DNA of 56,168 bases, from NCBI RefSeq assembly GCF_937884665.1, contig NZ_CAKZYF010000162.1, positions 1-56,168 of the forward strand. Direction: 5' to 3'. This DNA is from an uncultured Allomuricauda sp. (GTDB lineage Bacteria; Bacteroidota; Bacteroidia; Flavobacteriales; Flavobacteriaceae). Under the pieces are notes generated by a model. It was not told the DNA's origin. It did no database searches and saw only the letters and a list, made by a program, of their open reading frames with translations. Shown piece after piece: positions 10,062-17,737 of this stretch (its first letter is position 1; every line of letters begins with the position of its first letter). The position numbers were made by a program, and so were the translations under genes.

Positions 10062-10805
10062 CTAGTTCTCTAACTCAACCTCCAAATCCAAAACTGATGG
10101 ATCTTTCATCAAATCCAAGAATTTCACTTCATATATTAGGGTTTTCCCGTCAGCACTAAAAGTGGCACCTTCAGCAGAGGCTGATTTTACCCTTTTTGGA
10201 AAGTGGTATTTTAAGGTGTAGGTAGAGCCAGAAAGAAACATTTCAGCACCTTGGAGGCTGTCCACACTTTGTTTGAACAATTCCTCATCTATAATTTTGG
10301 CCGTTCTTGAAAATGTGCGGCCTGTGAAATTGTAGCTCACTTCGGTGGTAGGCGCGTCACCCCCTAGTTTAGGTTGATTGCCTTGGTCATTGTTCGGCCC
10401 GAGCAAACTGGCGCTTTGAAAAGCGTTAAAAGCGTCGTTGACCTCATTGACATCCTTAAAATCACTAAAAAGGTCAAACTTCATTTCCTTGGTCTCTGGA
10501 TTCATTACCATATGCATCTTAAAAGGTTCCAGTTTCTTAAGCTTGGCCTGGTCTTCTGGGGAAAGTTGGGAAATACTGTCCTTTTTTTCTTCTAGCATGT
10601 CTTTGAAGGAAATCAAGGAGTCGATAGGTTTTTCTTTGTTGTTCTTCATAATTTCGTCCCCTGCCATTCCCATCAGTTCGGAACCATCAAAATTAATGGA
10701 CAATCTACCGGAACCATCCTCTTTAATGGTCATCTCTTCGGTAAAATTACAAGATACGGCAAATACAACGACCAAGACCGTTGCCAATAGGTGTATTTGT
10801 TTCAT
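10062..10805 (-). CDS. Lipoprotein of unknown function
   Basis: The protein has 247 residues. A hydrophobic signal ends in the lipobox VFAVSC (Cys at ~19), followed by NFTEEMTIKEDGSGRLSINFDGSEL. That opening is common in Bacteroidota lipoproteins that begin with a beta-hairpin carrying E-D-G-S-G. The middle (~50-110) is rich in Lys, Glu and Met and partly helical. The C-terminal part returns to beta strands (YNFTGRTFSRTAKIIDEELF, TYTLKYHFPKRVKS). No enzyme motif is seen. The gene lies 10 bp behind a Pmp3/YqaE-type gene and is probably cotranscribed with it. I cannot assign a function. Confidence 0.75.
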   Translation of the reverse strand: MKQIHLLATVLVVVFAVSCNFTEEMTIKEDGSGRLSINFDGSELMGMAGDEIMKNNKEKPIDSLISFKDMLEEKKDSISQLSPEDQAKLKKLEPFKMHMVMNPETKEMKFDLFSDFKDVNEVNDAFNAFQSASLLGPNNDQGNQPKLGGDAPTTEVSYNFTGRTFSRTAKIIDEELFKQSVDSLQGAEMFLSGSTYTLKYHFPKRVKSASAEGATFSADGKTLIYEVKFLDLMKDPSVLDLEVELEN

Positions 10806-10815
10806 GGTTTTCTTC

Positions 10816-10971
10816 TTAGTTTGTGTTATTTAGAATGACAAGGGCCCCGATAACTCCGGGAACCCATCCACATAACGTCAAAAGTAAGACAATAAGGAAG
10901 GAACCACAACCTTTTCCGATGACCGACAAGGGAGGAAAAAGAATCGCCAATAAAACTCTCCAAAAACTCAT
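10816..10971 (-). CDS. YqaE/Pmp3-family small membrane protein
   Basis: This is a 51-residue protein that length-limited gene finding easily misses. It begins MSFWRVLLAILFPPLSV, continues IGKGCGSFLIVLLLTLCGWV and ends PGVIGALVILNNTN. The layout of a first hydrophobic helix with FPPL, a Gly/Cys turn, a second helix with LTLxGWxPGxIHA-like sequence and a short tail matches the Pmp3/UPF0057 family. In this copy the usual I-H-A is IGA. Family members sit in the cytoplasmic membrane and are linked to salt and membrane-potential stress. The lipoprotein gene follows after 10 bp. Confidence 0.85.
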   Translation of the reverse strand: MSFWRVLLAILFPPLSVIGKGCGSFLIVLLLTLCGWVPGVIGALVILNNTN

Positions 10972-11061
10972 TTCTTGATTGATGATGATGCACTTTATGG
11001 GTCTAACAAAACCTTTTTTTGTTACAACGATCTTTTAAATTTATCGTGCTAGTTTTATCCT

Positions 11062-12105
11062 ATGAAAAATTTGGTTTGCGTCGGTATTCTATTTTTCTTC
11101 TGTTTGGCCAGAGGACAATACCATTTTTCAGGCAATGTATCCGAAGAAAACATCGGCACGTCCATTTACCTTTCCATGGTGGAGGACTACAGAAAATCCT
11201 CCAGAACGTATTTGGATCAGATTATAAAAAAGGTCAATGTGGACTCTACAGGATTTTTTCAGTTTCAAGGGGATAATTTACCGGAAAGCAATGGGATTTA
11301 CCGAATTCACCTGGACCCATGCGATGCAGACAGCAGCGATATGCACTTTTTAGGGAATTGCGGCAATAGTCCCAATGTGTTGTTCATAGCGTCGAACAAG
11401 GATACCGTCCAATTTCCTACCTCGTTTGAAGATCAAGCCTTGTGTACCATAAATTCCACAAATCCAAAATCCCAACTACTACTTGAAATTGAAGGGTTTA
11501 AGGAAGAAATGATATTTGATTTTACCGAATACCGCAGTGAGACCAACCAAAAACTCAATTTAGAAAAATGGTTTGCCACGCTTCAAAAACATGGCGAAAC
11601 AGCTACTGAACCCCTTGTGGAACTCTACATTTACGATTTTCTCTCGGACAAAAAGAATGAGACTTACGGATATTATCTACAAGACCTCCTTCAAAATCCA
11701 TATTACGACATGCTGTTGAATCGATTGGAAGCAGTTTACCCCAATCGAAGTTTTACAAAACAGTACAGAGCAGAAATTACGGCAGATAAACAAATGGCCG
11801 GATTTGAGAGGCCCCCTACTACATACTGGGTATGGATAGTGGCCCTGCTGTTGGCCGTTTCCCTAAGCTTTAATATTTCGCTTTTCCTCAAACAAGCTAG
11901 GGCAAAAAAAAACCAAAACGCATTACAAAAACTTACGGGCCAAGAGCAGAAAATAGTGGATCATATTCGGCAGGGAAAAAGTAACAAGGAAATCGCCGCA
12001 CTACTTTTTGTGAGTCATAGCACCGTTAAGACCCATATCAACAACTTGTACAAAAAACTCAATGTATCGAGCCGCGAAGCCATTCTTGAACTGTTGAAAG
12101 AGTAG
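11062..12105 (+). CDS. Membrane-tethered LuxR-type transcriptional regulator
   Basis: The protein has 347 residues. A signal-like hydrophobic N-terminus (LVCVGILFFFCLARGQ) leads into a ~230-residue extracytoplasmic region with several cysteines (LDPCDADSSD, LGNCGNSP, ALCTIN). A single transmembrane helix follows at ~255-276 (YWVWIVALLLAVSLSFNISL) and then a basic stretch. Residues 291-347 form a LuxR/GerE helix-turn-helix (LTGQEQKIVDHI, GKSNKEIAALLFVSHSTVKTH). It is therefore a one-component regulator whose sensor lies outside the membrane and whose DNA-binding domain lies inside. No TPR repeats are apparent. No target can be named; the gene stands alone, divergent from the Pmp3/YqaE operon. 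Confidence 0.85.
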   Translation: MKNLVCVGILFFFCLARGQYHFSGNVSEENIGTSIYLSMVEDYRKSSRTYLDQIIKKVNVDSTGFFQFQGDNLPESNGIYRIHLDPCDADSSDMHFLGNCGNSPNVLFIASNKDTVQFPTSFEDQALCTINSTNPKSQLLLEIEGFKEEMIFDFTEYRSETNQKLNLEKWFATLQKHGETATEPLVELYIYDFLSDKKNETYGYYLQDLLQNPYYDMLLNRLEAVYPNRSFTKQYRAEITADKQMAGFERPPTTYWVWIVALLLAVSLSFNISLFLKQARAKKNQNALQKLTGQEQKIVDHIRQGKSNKEIAALLFVSHSTVKTHINNLYKKLNVSSREAILELLKE

Positions 12106-12201
12106 AATTCCACCTAGGGTCTAGACCCAAAATCCATCCACATCACGTCCTTTCGTCGCTTTCTTTTGGTGAATTTTCAGACCAAATTAAATTTAAATCG
12201 T

Positions 12202-12759
12202 ATGAAAGTAATTTAAACTGCAACGGTATGCCTCTTTGTTTTGATTTCCCATGGACAAGACTACAATAAGGAAGTGGTCCAAGAGAATGGAAAAAAATTC
12301 CTGATAGGTAAAATTGATCAGGAAGGATTGAACAAGGATCCTTATCGTACCTGGTTCCAGCCAGGTTATGCGTCCTACACGGTGGACACACCAATGATAG
12401 AAATGTTCAAGAACACTTTGGCGAAACACACCATCAAACTGTTTTTGGGGACCTGGTGCGGCGACAGCAAACGGGAAGTTCCACGGCTTCTGAAAATTCT
12501 GAAGGAATGTGGGTTCCCGTCCGAAAAATTGGAAATTATTGCGCTCGATCCAAGGAAAGAATACTACAAAAAAAGTCCGACAGGTGAGGAAAAAGGGTGG
12601 AACATCATAAAAGTACCCACTATACTTTTGTTAAAAGATGGAAAAGAGGTCAATAGAATTGTGGAAAGCCCCATCGAGTCCCTTGAGGAAGATATGGCCC
12701 AAATTCTTCTGGGAAAACCCTATATCCCAAATTACGCCCAACTGGGCAAAAGCAAATGA
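12202..12759 (+). pseudogene. Thioredoxin-like exported protein gene with an in-frame stop at codon 5
   Basis: Reading from ATG 12202 gives MKVI, a TAA at 12214-12216, then TATVCLFVLISHGQDYNKEV in the same frame. A normal signal peptide thus spans the stop, and AAA to TAA is the simplest explanation. The rest is intact for 172 codons from TTG 12241. It has thioredoxin-like features: LFLGTWCGDSKREVPRLLKI, with Cys-Gly-Asp-Ser in place of a CxxC pair, then IALDPRKEYY, VPTILLLKDGKEV and ILLGKPY. Family members are periplasmic redox or TlpA-like proteins. Without readthrough only a cytosolic form from TTG 12241, lacking its signal, could be made. It is a young pseudogene or a sequence error. Confidence 0.75.
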
Positions 12760-12760
12760 A

Positions 12761-12800
12761 AATTAAAGCGCAAAAGTGTAATTTTGCGCTTTAATTTTTT
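12761..12800 (+). terminator. Strong rho-independent terminator
   Basis: A perfect 15-bp stem (AATTAAAGCGCAAAA at 12761-12775, TTTTGCGCTTTAATT at 12782-12796) with a six-base loop runs into further Ts. It begins two bases after the thioredoxin-like stop codon and separates that gene from lysS. Confidence 0.9.
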
Positions 12801-12806
12801 TAAGAC

Positions 12807-14498
12807 ATGCAACTATCGGAACAAGAAATCGTTCGTAGAGAGAAATTGACCAAGCTAAGGGAAATGGGAATCGACCCATATCCTGCGGCACTTTACCCAG
12901 TTGATAGCACTTCCAAAGACATTAAAGACAATTTCAGGGAAGGAAAACAGGTTGTGATTTCCGGTAGGTTGATGTCGCGAAGAATTCAGGGAAAAGCCTC
13001 CTTTGCAGAGCTCCAGGACAGCGAAGGGCGTATCCAGGTATATTTCAATAGGGATGAAATATGCCCCGGAGAGGACAAGGCACTTTACAATGAAGTTTAT
13101 AAAAAATTATTGGACATCGGGGACATTATCGGTGTTAAGGGCTCCCTTTTTACGACCCAGGTAGGTGAACGGACCGTTATGGTCCAGGAATTTACCTTGT
13201 TAAGCAAAGCTTTGCGCCCACTTCCCCTACCCAAAGTAGATGCCGAAGGAAACGTTTATGATGAATTCAATGACCCAGAGTTGAGGTATCGGCAACGTTA
13301 TGTGGATTTGGTAGTGAACCCATCCGTGAAGGATACCTTCGTAAAACGAACCAAAGTCACCAACAGTATTCGTGAGTTCTATAACGAAAAAGGGTATCTA
13401 GAGGTAGAAACCCCTATTCTTCAACCCATACCTGGGGGAGCCGCGGCAAGACCATTCTTGACCCATCACAATGCCTTGAACGTACCCTTGTATTTGCGCG
13501 TTGCCAACGAACTCTATTTAAAACGTCTTATTGTTGGAGGGTTTGACGGTGTATATGAGTTCTCAAAAGATTTTAGAAACGAGGGGATGGACCGTACCCA
13601 CAATCCAGAATTCACGGTCATGGAGCTTTATGTGGCATACAAAGACTACAATTGGATGATGGACACCACAGAACAACTTTTGGAAAAAGTGGCCCAAGAT
13701 ACCAATGGAAGCACCCAAGTCACCGTTGGGGAAAATATTATTGATTTTAAGGCGCCGTATCCGAGAGTTCCCATGCTGGAAGCGATAAAGACCCATACCG
13801 GTTTTGATATCTCAGGGATGAATGAGGAACAGTTACGCGAAGTGGCCAAAAAACTGAAAATTGAAGTAGATGGGACTATGGGTGTTGGCAAATTGATTGA
13901 TGAGATTTTTGGTGAAACCTGTGAGCATCACTTTATCCAACCCACATTTATTACGGACTATCCTAAGGAAATGAGTCCCTTGACCAAAGAACATCGCGAA
14001 AATCCAGCACTGACCGAGCGTTTTGAATTGATGGTAAATGGCAAAGAATTGGCCAACGCCTATTCCGAACTTAATGATCCCATAGACCAGCGTGAGCGTT
14101 TTGAAGACCAGCTCCGATTGTCCGAAAAAGGAGACGATGAAGCCATGTTCATTGACCAGGATTTTCTTCGCGCCCTAGAGTATGGCATGCCGCCCACTTC
14201 GGGAATTGGTATTGGTATCGACCGCCTGGTCATGTTATTGACCGATAATGCATCCATTCAAGAAGTTTTGTTCTTTCCGCAGATGCGCCCTGAAAAAAAA
14301 CAAGTTCCCTTGACAGATGAGGAAAAAACCATTCTGGATATCTTAAAACCTGTTGGGGAAATGGCGCTTGCCGAACTGAAGGAAAAAGCTGCTTTAAGCG
14401 GAAAAAAATGGGATAAGAGTACCAAGAACCTTTCCAAGTTGGGCCTGTTTGAGGTTTCCAAAACGGACATCGGTCTTATCGCGAAATCCAAGTCTTGA
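12807..14498 (+). CDS. lysS: Lysine--tRNA ligase (class II)
   Basis: This 563-residue class II lysyl-tRNA synthetase charges tRNA-Lys. An N-terminal OB-fold anticodon-binding domain (~50-145, [19 protein letters not shown]) precedes the catalytic domain. Motif 1 lies around [18 protein letters not shown], motif 2 around [19 protein letters not shown], and motif 3 in [14 protein letters not shown]. The C-terminal extension of ~65 residues after motif 3 ([15 protein letters not shown]...) is the small extra domain seen in Bacteroidota LysS. The start at ATG 12807 falls right after a strong terminator, so lysS has its own transcript. Confidence 0.97.
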   Translation: MQLSEQEIVRREKLTKLREMGIDPYPAALYPVDSTSKDIKDNFREGKQVVISGRLMSRRIQGKASFAELQDSEGRIQVYFNRDEICPGEDKALYNEVYKKLLDIGDIIGVKGSLFTTQVGERTVMVQEFTLLSKALRPLPLPKVDAEGNVYDEFNDPELRYRQRYVDLVVNPSVKDTFVKRTKVTNSIREFYNEKGYLEVETPILQPIPGGAAARPFLTHHNALNVPLYLRVANELYLKRLIVGGFDGVYEFSKDFRNEGMDRTHNPEFTVMELYVAYKDYNWMMDTTEQLLEKVAQDTNGSTQVTVGENIIDFKAPYPRVPMLEAIKTHTGFDISGMNEEQLREVAKKLKIEVDGTMGVGKLIDEIFGETCEHHFIQPTFITDYPKEMSPLTKEHRENPALTERFELMVNGKELANAYSELNDPIDQRERFEDQLRLSEKGDDEAMFIDQDFLRALEYGMPPTSGIGIGIDRLVMLLTDNASIQEVLFFPQMRPEKKQVPLTDEEKTILDILKPVGEMALAELKEKAALSGKKWDKSTKNLSKLGLFEVSKTDIGLIAKSKS

Positions 14499-14517
14499 AA
14501 CACCCCCGTTCTTGACG

Positions 14518-14560
14518 CCATTGCCTTGAGAAGGAATGGATAACGCTTGATTTTTTATTT
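14518..14560 (+). terminator. Possible terminator after lysS
   Basis: CCATTgCCTT (14518-14527) and AAGGaATGG (14531-14539) form an imperfect stem with a three-base loop. A T-rich stretch (GATTTTTTATTT) follows about ten bases later. The gap before the Ts makes this a weak call. Confidence 0.4.
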
Positions 14561-14589
14561 CCTAAAAATAGCCTAGCTTAGGGTCTTGT

Positions 14590-16020
14590 ATGGAAAAAAC
14601 TAAAAAATGGGGATTGATGCTGGGACCCCTAGCCTTCCTTGCTCTCGTCAACCTTCCCATTGAATTGGTTTCACCGAAAGGGGACCATGTGATCGCCGTT
14701 GCAGTTTGGATGCTGATTTGGTGGATTACCGAAGCTGTTTCCATATCGGTCACCGCACTTCTTCCCCTGTTGCTATTTCCCCTGCTCAAGATTTTGCCCA
14801 TTGCGGAAGTCGGGGCCAACTACGGGAGTCCTATTGTATTTTTGTTCTTTGGTGGATTTGTGATGGCTTTGGCACTGGAAAAAGTAAATCTGCACAGACG
14901 GATCGCCCTGAACATCATCAAGCTTACGGGTACCACGCCAAACCGTGTGATTTTGGGTTTTATGATCGCTACCGCTTCCCTGAGCATGTGGATTAGCAAT
15001 ACGGCAAGCACCGTGGTCATGTTGCCGATAGCCCTTTCGGTTATCTCCCTGTTGATAAACGATGAGGATGGCTTTACAAAAAATGATAAAAACTTTGCGC
15101 TGAGCGTAATGTTGGGCATCGCCTTTTCCGCCAACGCGGGTGGAATTGCCACGGTTATCGGAACCCCACCGAATTCAGTATTGATAGGGCTTTTGGAAAA
15201 TGAATACAACACGGAAATATCCTTTTTGAAATGGATGACGCTGGGACTCCCTTTTTCCACAATCATGATCGCCATCAGTTATTTGGTACTGGTCAAATGG
15301 ATGTTCCCCAATCGCGATTTAAAATTCAACGCCTCCAAAGAGGTAATTCAGCAAGAACTGAAAAAATTGGGCCCCACTTCTCGAAAGGAAAAAATGGTTC
15401 TCGGCAAATTCGCGATAACCGTATTTCTAAGGATTATTAGAACGCTTATCAATTCAATTTTTCCAACCTTGGGCCTGTCAGATACCATGATTAGCATTTT
15501 TGCTGCTATTTCTCTCTTTGCCGTTCCTTACAATATCAAGAATGGAGATTTCATCATTACCTGGAAAGATACGTCAAAACTGGCTTGGGGCATCTTGATA
15601 CTTTTTGGCGGGGGACTGGCCCTTGCCAAAGGAATGTCTGTTAGCGGAATCGTCGATTTGGTCGCCTCAACCATTGCGCAAAGCGAGATTAGTATCGTCT
15701 TTACCGCATTTTTATTGATACTCCTAATGCTGTTCATGACCGAACTCATGAGCAATGTAGCGCTTGTGGCTGTGCTGGCTCCTGTAGTTGCCGGAATAGC
15801 CATTGGTTTGAACATTCCCATCCTATACCTTTTAATTCCGGTAACCATGGCGAGCAGCTGCGCTTTTATGCTTCCAATGGCCACTCCACCCAACGCCATC
15901 GTGTTCGCGAGTGGTTATGTAAAAGTACCGGAGATGGCCCGGGTGGGTGTAATCCTAAACTTAATCGCTGTCGCGCTTCTGGTTTTGGTATTTCAATTTG
16001 TGGTCCCTTTGTTGTTCTAA
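14590..16020 (+). CDS. DASS (SLC13) family Na+-coupled anion transporter
   Basis: This is a 476-residue inner-membrane protein with about 11 hydrophobic segments. The family's two substrate/sodium-binding signatures are present: MWISNTASTVVMLPIA near residue 135 (Ser-Asn-Thr motif) and MLPMATPPNAIVFASG near residue 435 (the second, SNT-like loop). The motif GGIATVIGTPPNSVLIG at ~180 is also typical. DASS proteins import dicarboxylates, citrate or sulfate with sodium. The specificity cannot be read from the sequence. The gene faces the acidic-repeat gene across a shared hairpin. Confidence 0.9.
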   Translation: MEKTKKWGLMLGPLAFLALVNLPIELVSPKGDHVIAVAVWMLIWWITEAVSISVTALLPLLLFPLLKILPIAEVGANYGSPIVFLFFGGFVMALALEKVNLHRRIALNIIKLTGTTPNRVILGFMIATASLSMWISNTASTVVMLPIALSVISLLINDEDGFTKNDKNFALSVMLGIAFSANAGGIATVIGTPPNSVLIGLLENEYNTEISFLKWMTLGLPFSTIMIAISYLVLVKWMFPNRDLKFNASKEVIQQELKKLGPTSRKEKMVLGKFAITVFLRIIRTLINSIFPTLGLSDTMISIFAAISLFAVPYNIKNGDFIITWKDTSKLAWGILILFGGGLALAKGMSVSGIVDLVASTIAQSEISIVFTAFLLILLMLFMTELMSNVALVAVLAPVVAGIAIGLNIPILYLLIPVTMASSCAFMLPMATPPNAIVFASGYVKVPEMARVGVILNLIAVALLVLVFQFVVPLLF

Positions 16021-16052
16021 AATAAAAATGGTCCCTCATACAAGGGACCATT
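16021..16052 (-). terminator. Terminator of the 99-residue repeat gene (also faces the DASS gene)
   Basis: AATGGTCCCT (16027-16036) and AGGGACCATT (16043-16052) form a perfect 10-bp stem. On the minus strand it is followed by TTTTTATTTT, a proper terminator for the leftward gene. On the plus strand there is no T-run, so it would only partly end the DASS transcript. Confidence 0.85.
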
Positions 16053-16074
16053 GACTAACTAACTAACTCAAAAA
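16053..16074 (-). other. Shared 3'-UTR block, copy 1 (GACTAAC...AACTCAAAAA)
   Basis: On the plus strand this reads TGACTAACTAACTAACTC followed by AAAAA. A shorter version of the same block lies at 16677-16695 behind the neighbouring repeat gene. In both cases it sits between stop codon and terminator hairpin. The tetranucleotide CTAA is tandemly repeated in this copy. Confidence 0.6.
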
Positions 16075-16089
16075 AGTGAGAAACAAACT

Positions 16090-16389
16090 TTACTGTATAT
16101 ACGGGTCAAATCCTTCGGGAAGATATCCAGCTGTTTCAAAACCAAGATCAACTTCATCACATTCGTCGACGAAATTGATGGCTTTCACAGAAATAATCCC
16201 ACTGTAAGGATCAAAATTTTCCGGTAGGTAAAGGGCGGTATCAAAACCTAGTTCCCATTCCTGTTCATCTTCTATAAATTCTACCGAGTCGATATCAAAA
16301 TCTTCATTGGCGGTAAATCCATAGCCATTTAGCATGGACAAGCCAAGGGCCAATAGCAATAGGGATTTAAAGGTATTTTTGGTAATCAT
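16090..16389 (-). CDS. Secreted acidic repeat protein, two LGFDT/YLPE/FDPY units
   Basis: The protein has 99 residues. A signal peptide (LLLLALGLSMLNGYGFTA) precedes two copies of a ~35-residue unit. Unit 1 has VEFIEDEQEWELGFDTALYL and PENFDPY; unit 2 has INFVDECDEVDLGFETAGYL and PEGFDPY. The protein ends two residues after the last FDPY. The mature part is strongly acidic. The same unit occurs five times in the gene upstream on this strand, so the two are paralogues. I do not recognise a named domain, and no enzyme motif is present. Possible roles are calcium or cation binding or a surface or matrix function, but these are guesses. It has its own promoter octamer and terminator. Confidence 0.8.
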   Translation of the reverse strand: MITKNTFKSLLLLALGLSMLNGYGFTANEDFDIDSVEFIEDEQEWELGFDTALYLPENFDPYSGIISVKAINFVDECDEVDLGFETAGYLPEGFDPYIQ

Positions 16390-16413
16390 AGTTGTCGTTT
16401 TTTAATTCTTATA

Positions 16414-16421
16414 CAAAGATA
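16414..16421 (-). promoter_or_regulatory. -7 promoter element TATCTTTG of the 99-residue repeat gene
   Basis: A perfect TAnnTTTG octamer on the minus strand lies 24 bases before the ATG at 16389. This gives a leader of normal length. Confidence 0.6.
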
Positions 16422-16640
16422 AAACCCCAAAATCCTAACTTTATTACAATTAATTTTTCCTTAACGAAAGGCGACAGGAAGCCTTAAATCACTTTTTTAA
16501 CACTTTGAATCTTACATTGAAAAAGTTTTATGGAAACCTGTTCTAAACTGATACTTTGTTAAAGAAATGGGGCTCTTTTTGCAGTTTGCACGTCATCGAT
16601 TTTTTTGTTATTCTTTTGTTAATTGGGCCCATGAAAGAGG
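16422..16640. other. Intergenic stretch between the two repeat genes
   Basis: This is the AT-rich spacer between the 99-residue gene and the terminator of the 249-residue gene. I see no coding frame, RNA gene or repeat in it beyond the upstream part of the 99-residue gene's promoter. Confidence 0.5.
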
Positions 16641-16650
16641 TTCCAAGTTA

Positions 16651-16674
16651 AAAAGCCCTCCAGGGAGGGCTTTT
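16651..16674 (-). terminator. Terminator of the 249-residue repeat gene
   Basis: AAAAGCCCTC (16651-16660) and GAGGGCTTTT (16665-16674) form a perfect 10-bp stem with a CAGG loop. On the minus strand it ends in a short T-run. It lies about 50 bp beyond the stop codon at 16722. Confidence 0.85.
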
Positions 16675-16676
16675 CA

Positions 16677-16695
16677 TGACTAACAACTCAAAAAT
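16677..16695 (-). other. Shared 3'-UTR block, copy 2 (GACTAACAACTCAAAAA)
   Basis: This is the same block as at 16053-16074, without the extra TAACT repeat. It again sits directly between stop codon and terminator. The match suggests duplication of gene plus 3' end, or a selected RNA element. Confidence 0.6.
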
Positions 16696-16721
16696 TTGTA
16701 AAATGAAATCGAACATCTTAC

Positions 16722-17471
16722 TTAGTTCACCCGAGAGTACGGGTCAAAATCTTCCGGGAGATACGCATCGCTATCAAAGCCAAGGTTCTCGTCCTCAATT
16801 TCCACATAGTTTATTGAAGCAATATCGATAATCTCTGTGTAGGGATCAAATCCTTCAGGAAGCACATAGTCGCTATCCAGCCCCAAACCCAGTTCTACTT
16901 CCAAATCCCCATCCAAATCTTCCTCAATGTAAGGGATTTGATTTAAGTCAATGTACATTTCGTATGGATCAAATCCTTCGGGGAGGTAATCTTCGGTGTC
17001 AAAACCCAAGTCCGACTCCTCTTCTTCAATATAGTTGATGGAGTGAACATCCAGTACCTCACTGTAGGGGTCAAAGCTACTGGGAAGATAATCCAAGGTA
17101 TCAAAACCTAGCTCCAGCGCTGATTCGTCTTCAACGTAGGGTATGGAATTCAGGTCAAAATAGGTTTTGTACGGATTGAAATTTTCAGGGAGATAATCTG
17201 CGGTATCGAAACCCAAATCTATCTCATTGTCCTCCTCTAAATACTCTATTTCGTCCAGGTTCAATTCGAAGGAATCCTCGTCGGTCCAATAGTATGTGGA
17301 AACCATTCCTTTTACATCAGCATTGAGGTTTATAACGGTAACATTGTTCTCAAAGTTGCCTGTAGTAATCTGTTGCTGATTCGTGGATGTACGTAATGTA
17401 CTTTGTTGTTCATCTGCTACGGCCGAACCCCCTAAAAGTGCACATCCGTAAATTAATAATAACTTGCTCAT
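16722..17471 (-). CDS. Secreted acidic repeat protein, five LGFDT/YLPE/FDPY units
   Basis: The protein has 249 residues. A signal peptide ends in SAVAD. A Gln/Thr/Asn-rich stretch (21-55) and an acidic link follow, then five units whose F-x-P-Y ends fall at residues 101, 136, 170, 211 and 245 (periods 35, 34, 41 and 34). Each unit has the form hydrophobic-x-x-I-x-Y-(I/V/L)-E-acidic cluster-L-G-(F/L)-D-(T/S)-x-x-Y-L-P-x-x-F-(D/N)-P-Y. Unit 4 is diverged (LGLDS) and carries six extra residues. The protein stops four residues after the last FDPY, as in its 99-residue paralogue. No known domain is recognised. Aspartate and glutamate dominate, which would suit cation binding, but no EF-hand loop is visible. 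Confidence 0.8.
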   Translation of the reverse strand: MSKLLLIYGCALLGGSAVADEQQSTLRTSTNQQQITTGNFENNVTVINLNADVKGMVSTYYWTDEDSFELNLDEIEYLEEDNEIDLGFDTADYLPENFNPYKTYFDLNSIPYVEDESALELGFDTLDYLPSSFDPYSEVLDVHSINYIEEEESDLGFDTEDYLPEGFDPYEMYIDLNQIPYIEEDLDGDLEVELGLGLDSDYVLPEGFDPYTEIIDIASINYVEIEDENLGFDSDAYLPEDFDPYSRVN

Positions 17472-17737
17472 TTTGATTGAATTTTTTGATTGATGATATA
17501 TGCTTATAAGACTTTACCAATTCCAAATTGTTACACCCTTTTGCATTTTTTTGATGAAATACCATGCTACAAAAAACCCGAATTACATGAGGATTTCGTG
17601 GAGACCGTCAGTAAAATGCAATACTCCGGAAGATTGCGCACATTTTGGTAAAAGAGTAGAGTTAATAATTATTTAACAGTCTGTTTTCTTGTTTTTTAAG
17701 TTCTTTAAGCCCGCCTTAAACGTCAAACTATCCTAAA

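Noticed and set aside
16055..16070. CTAA tetranucleotide tandem as a phase-variation tract
   Set aside because: Only about three units, located after the stop codon, so slippage would not change any protein; kept only as part of the 3'-UTR block.
17471..17495. TTTTGATTGA direct repeats before the 249-residue gene as an operator
   Set aside because: The two copies are short, AT-rich and 14 bp apart, right at the start codon; chance is likely.
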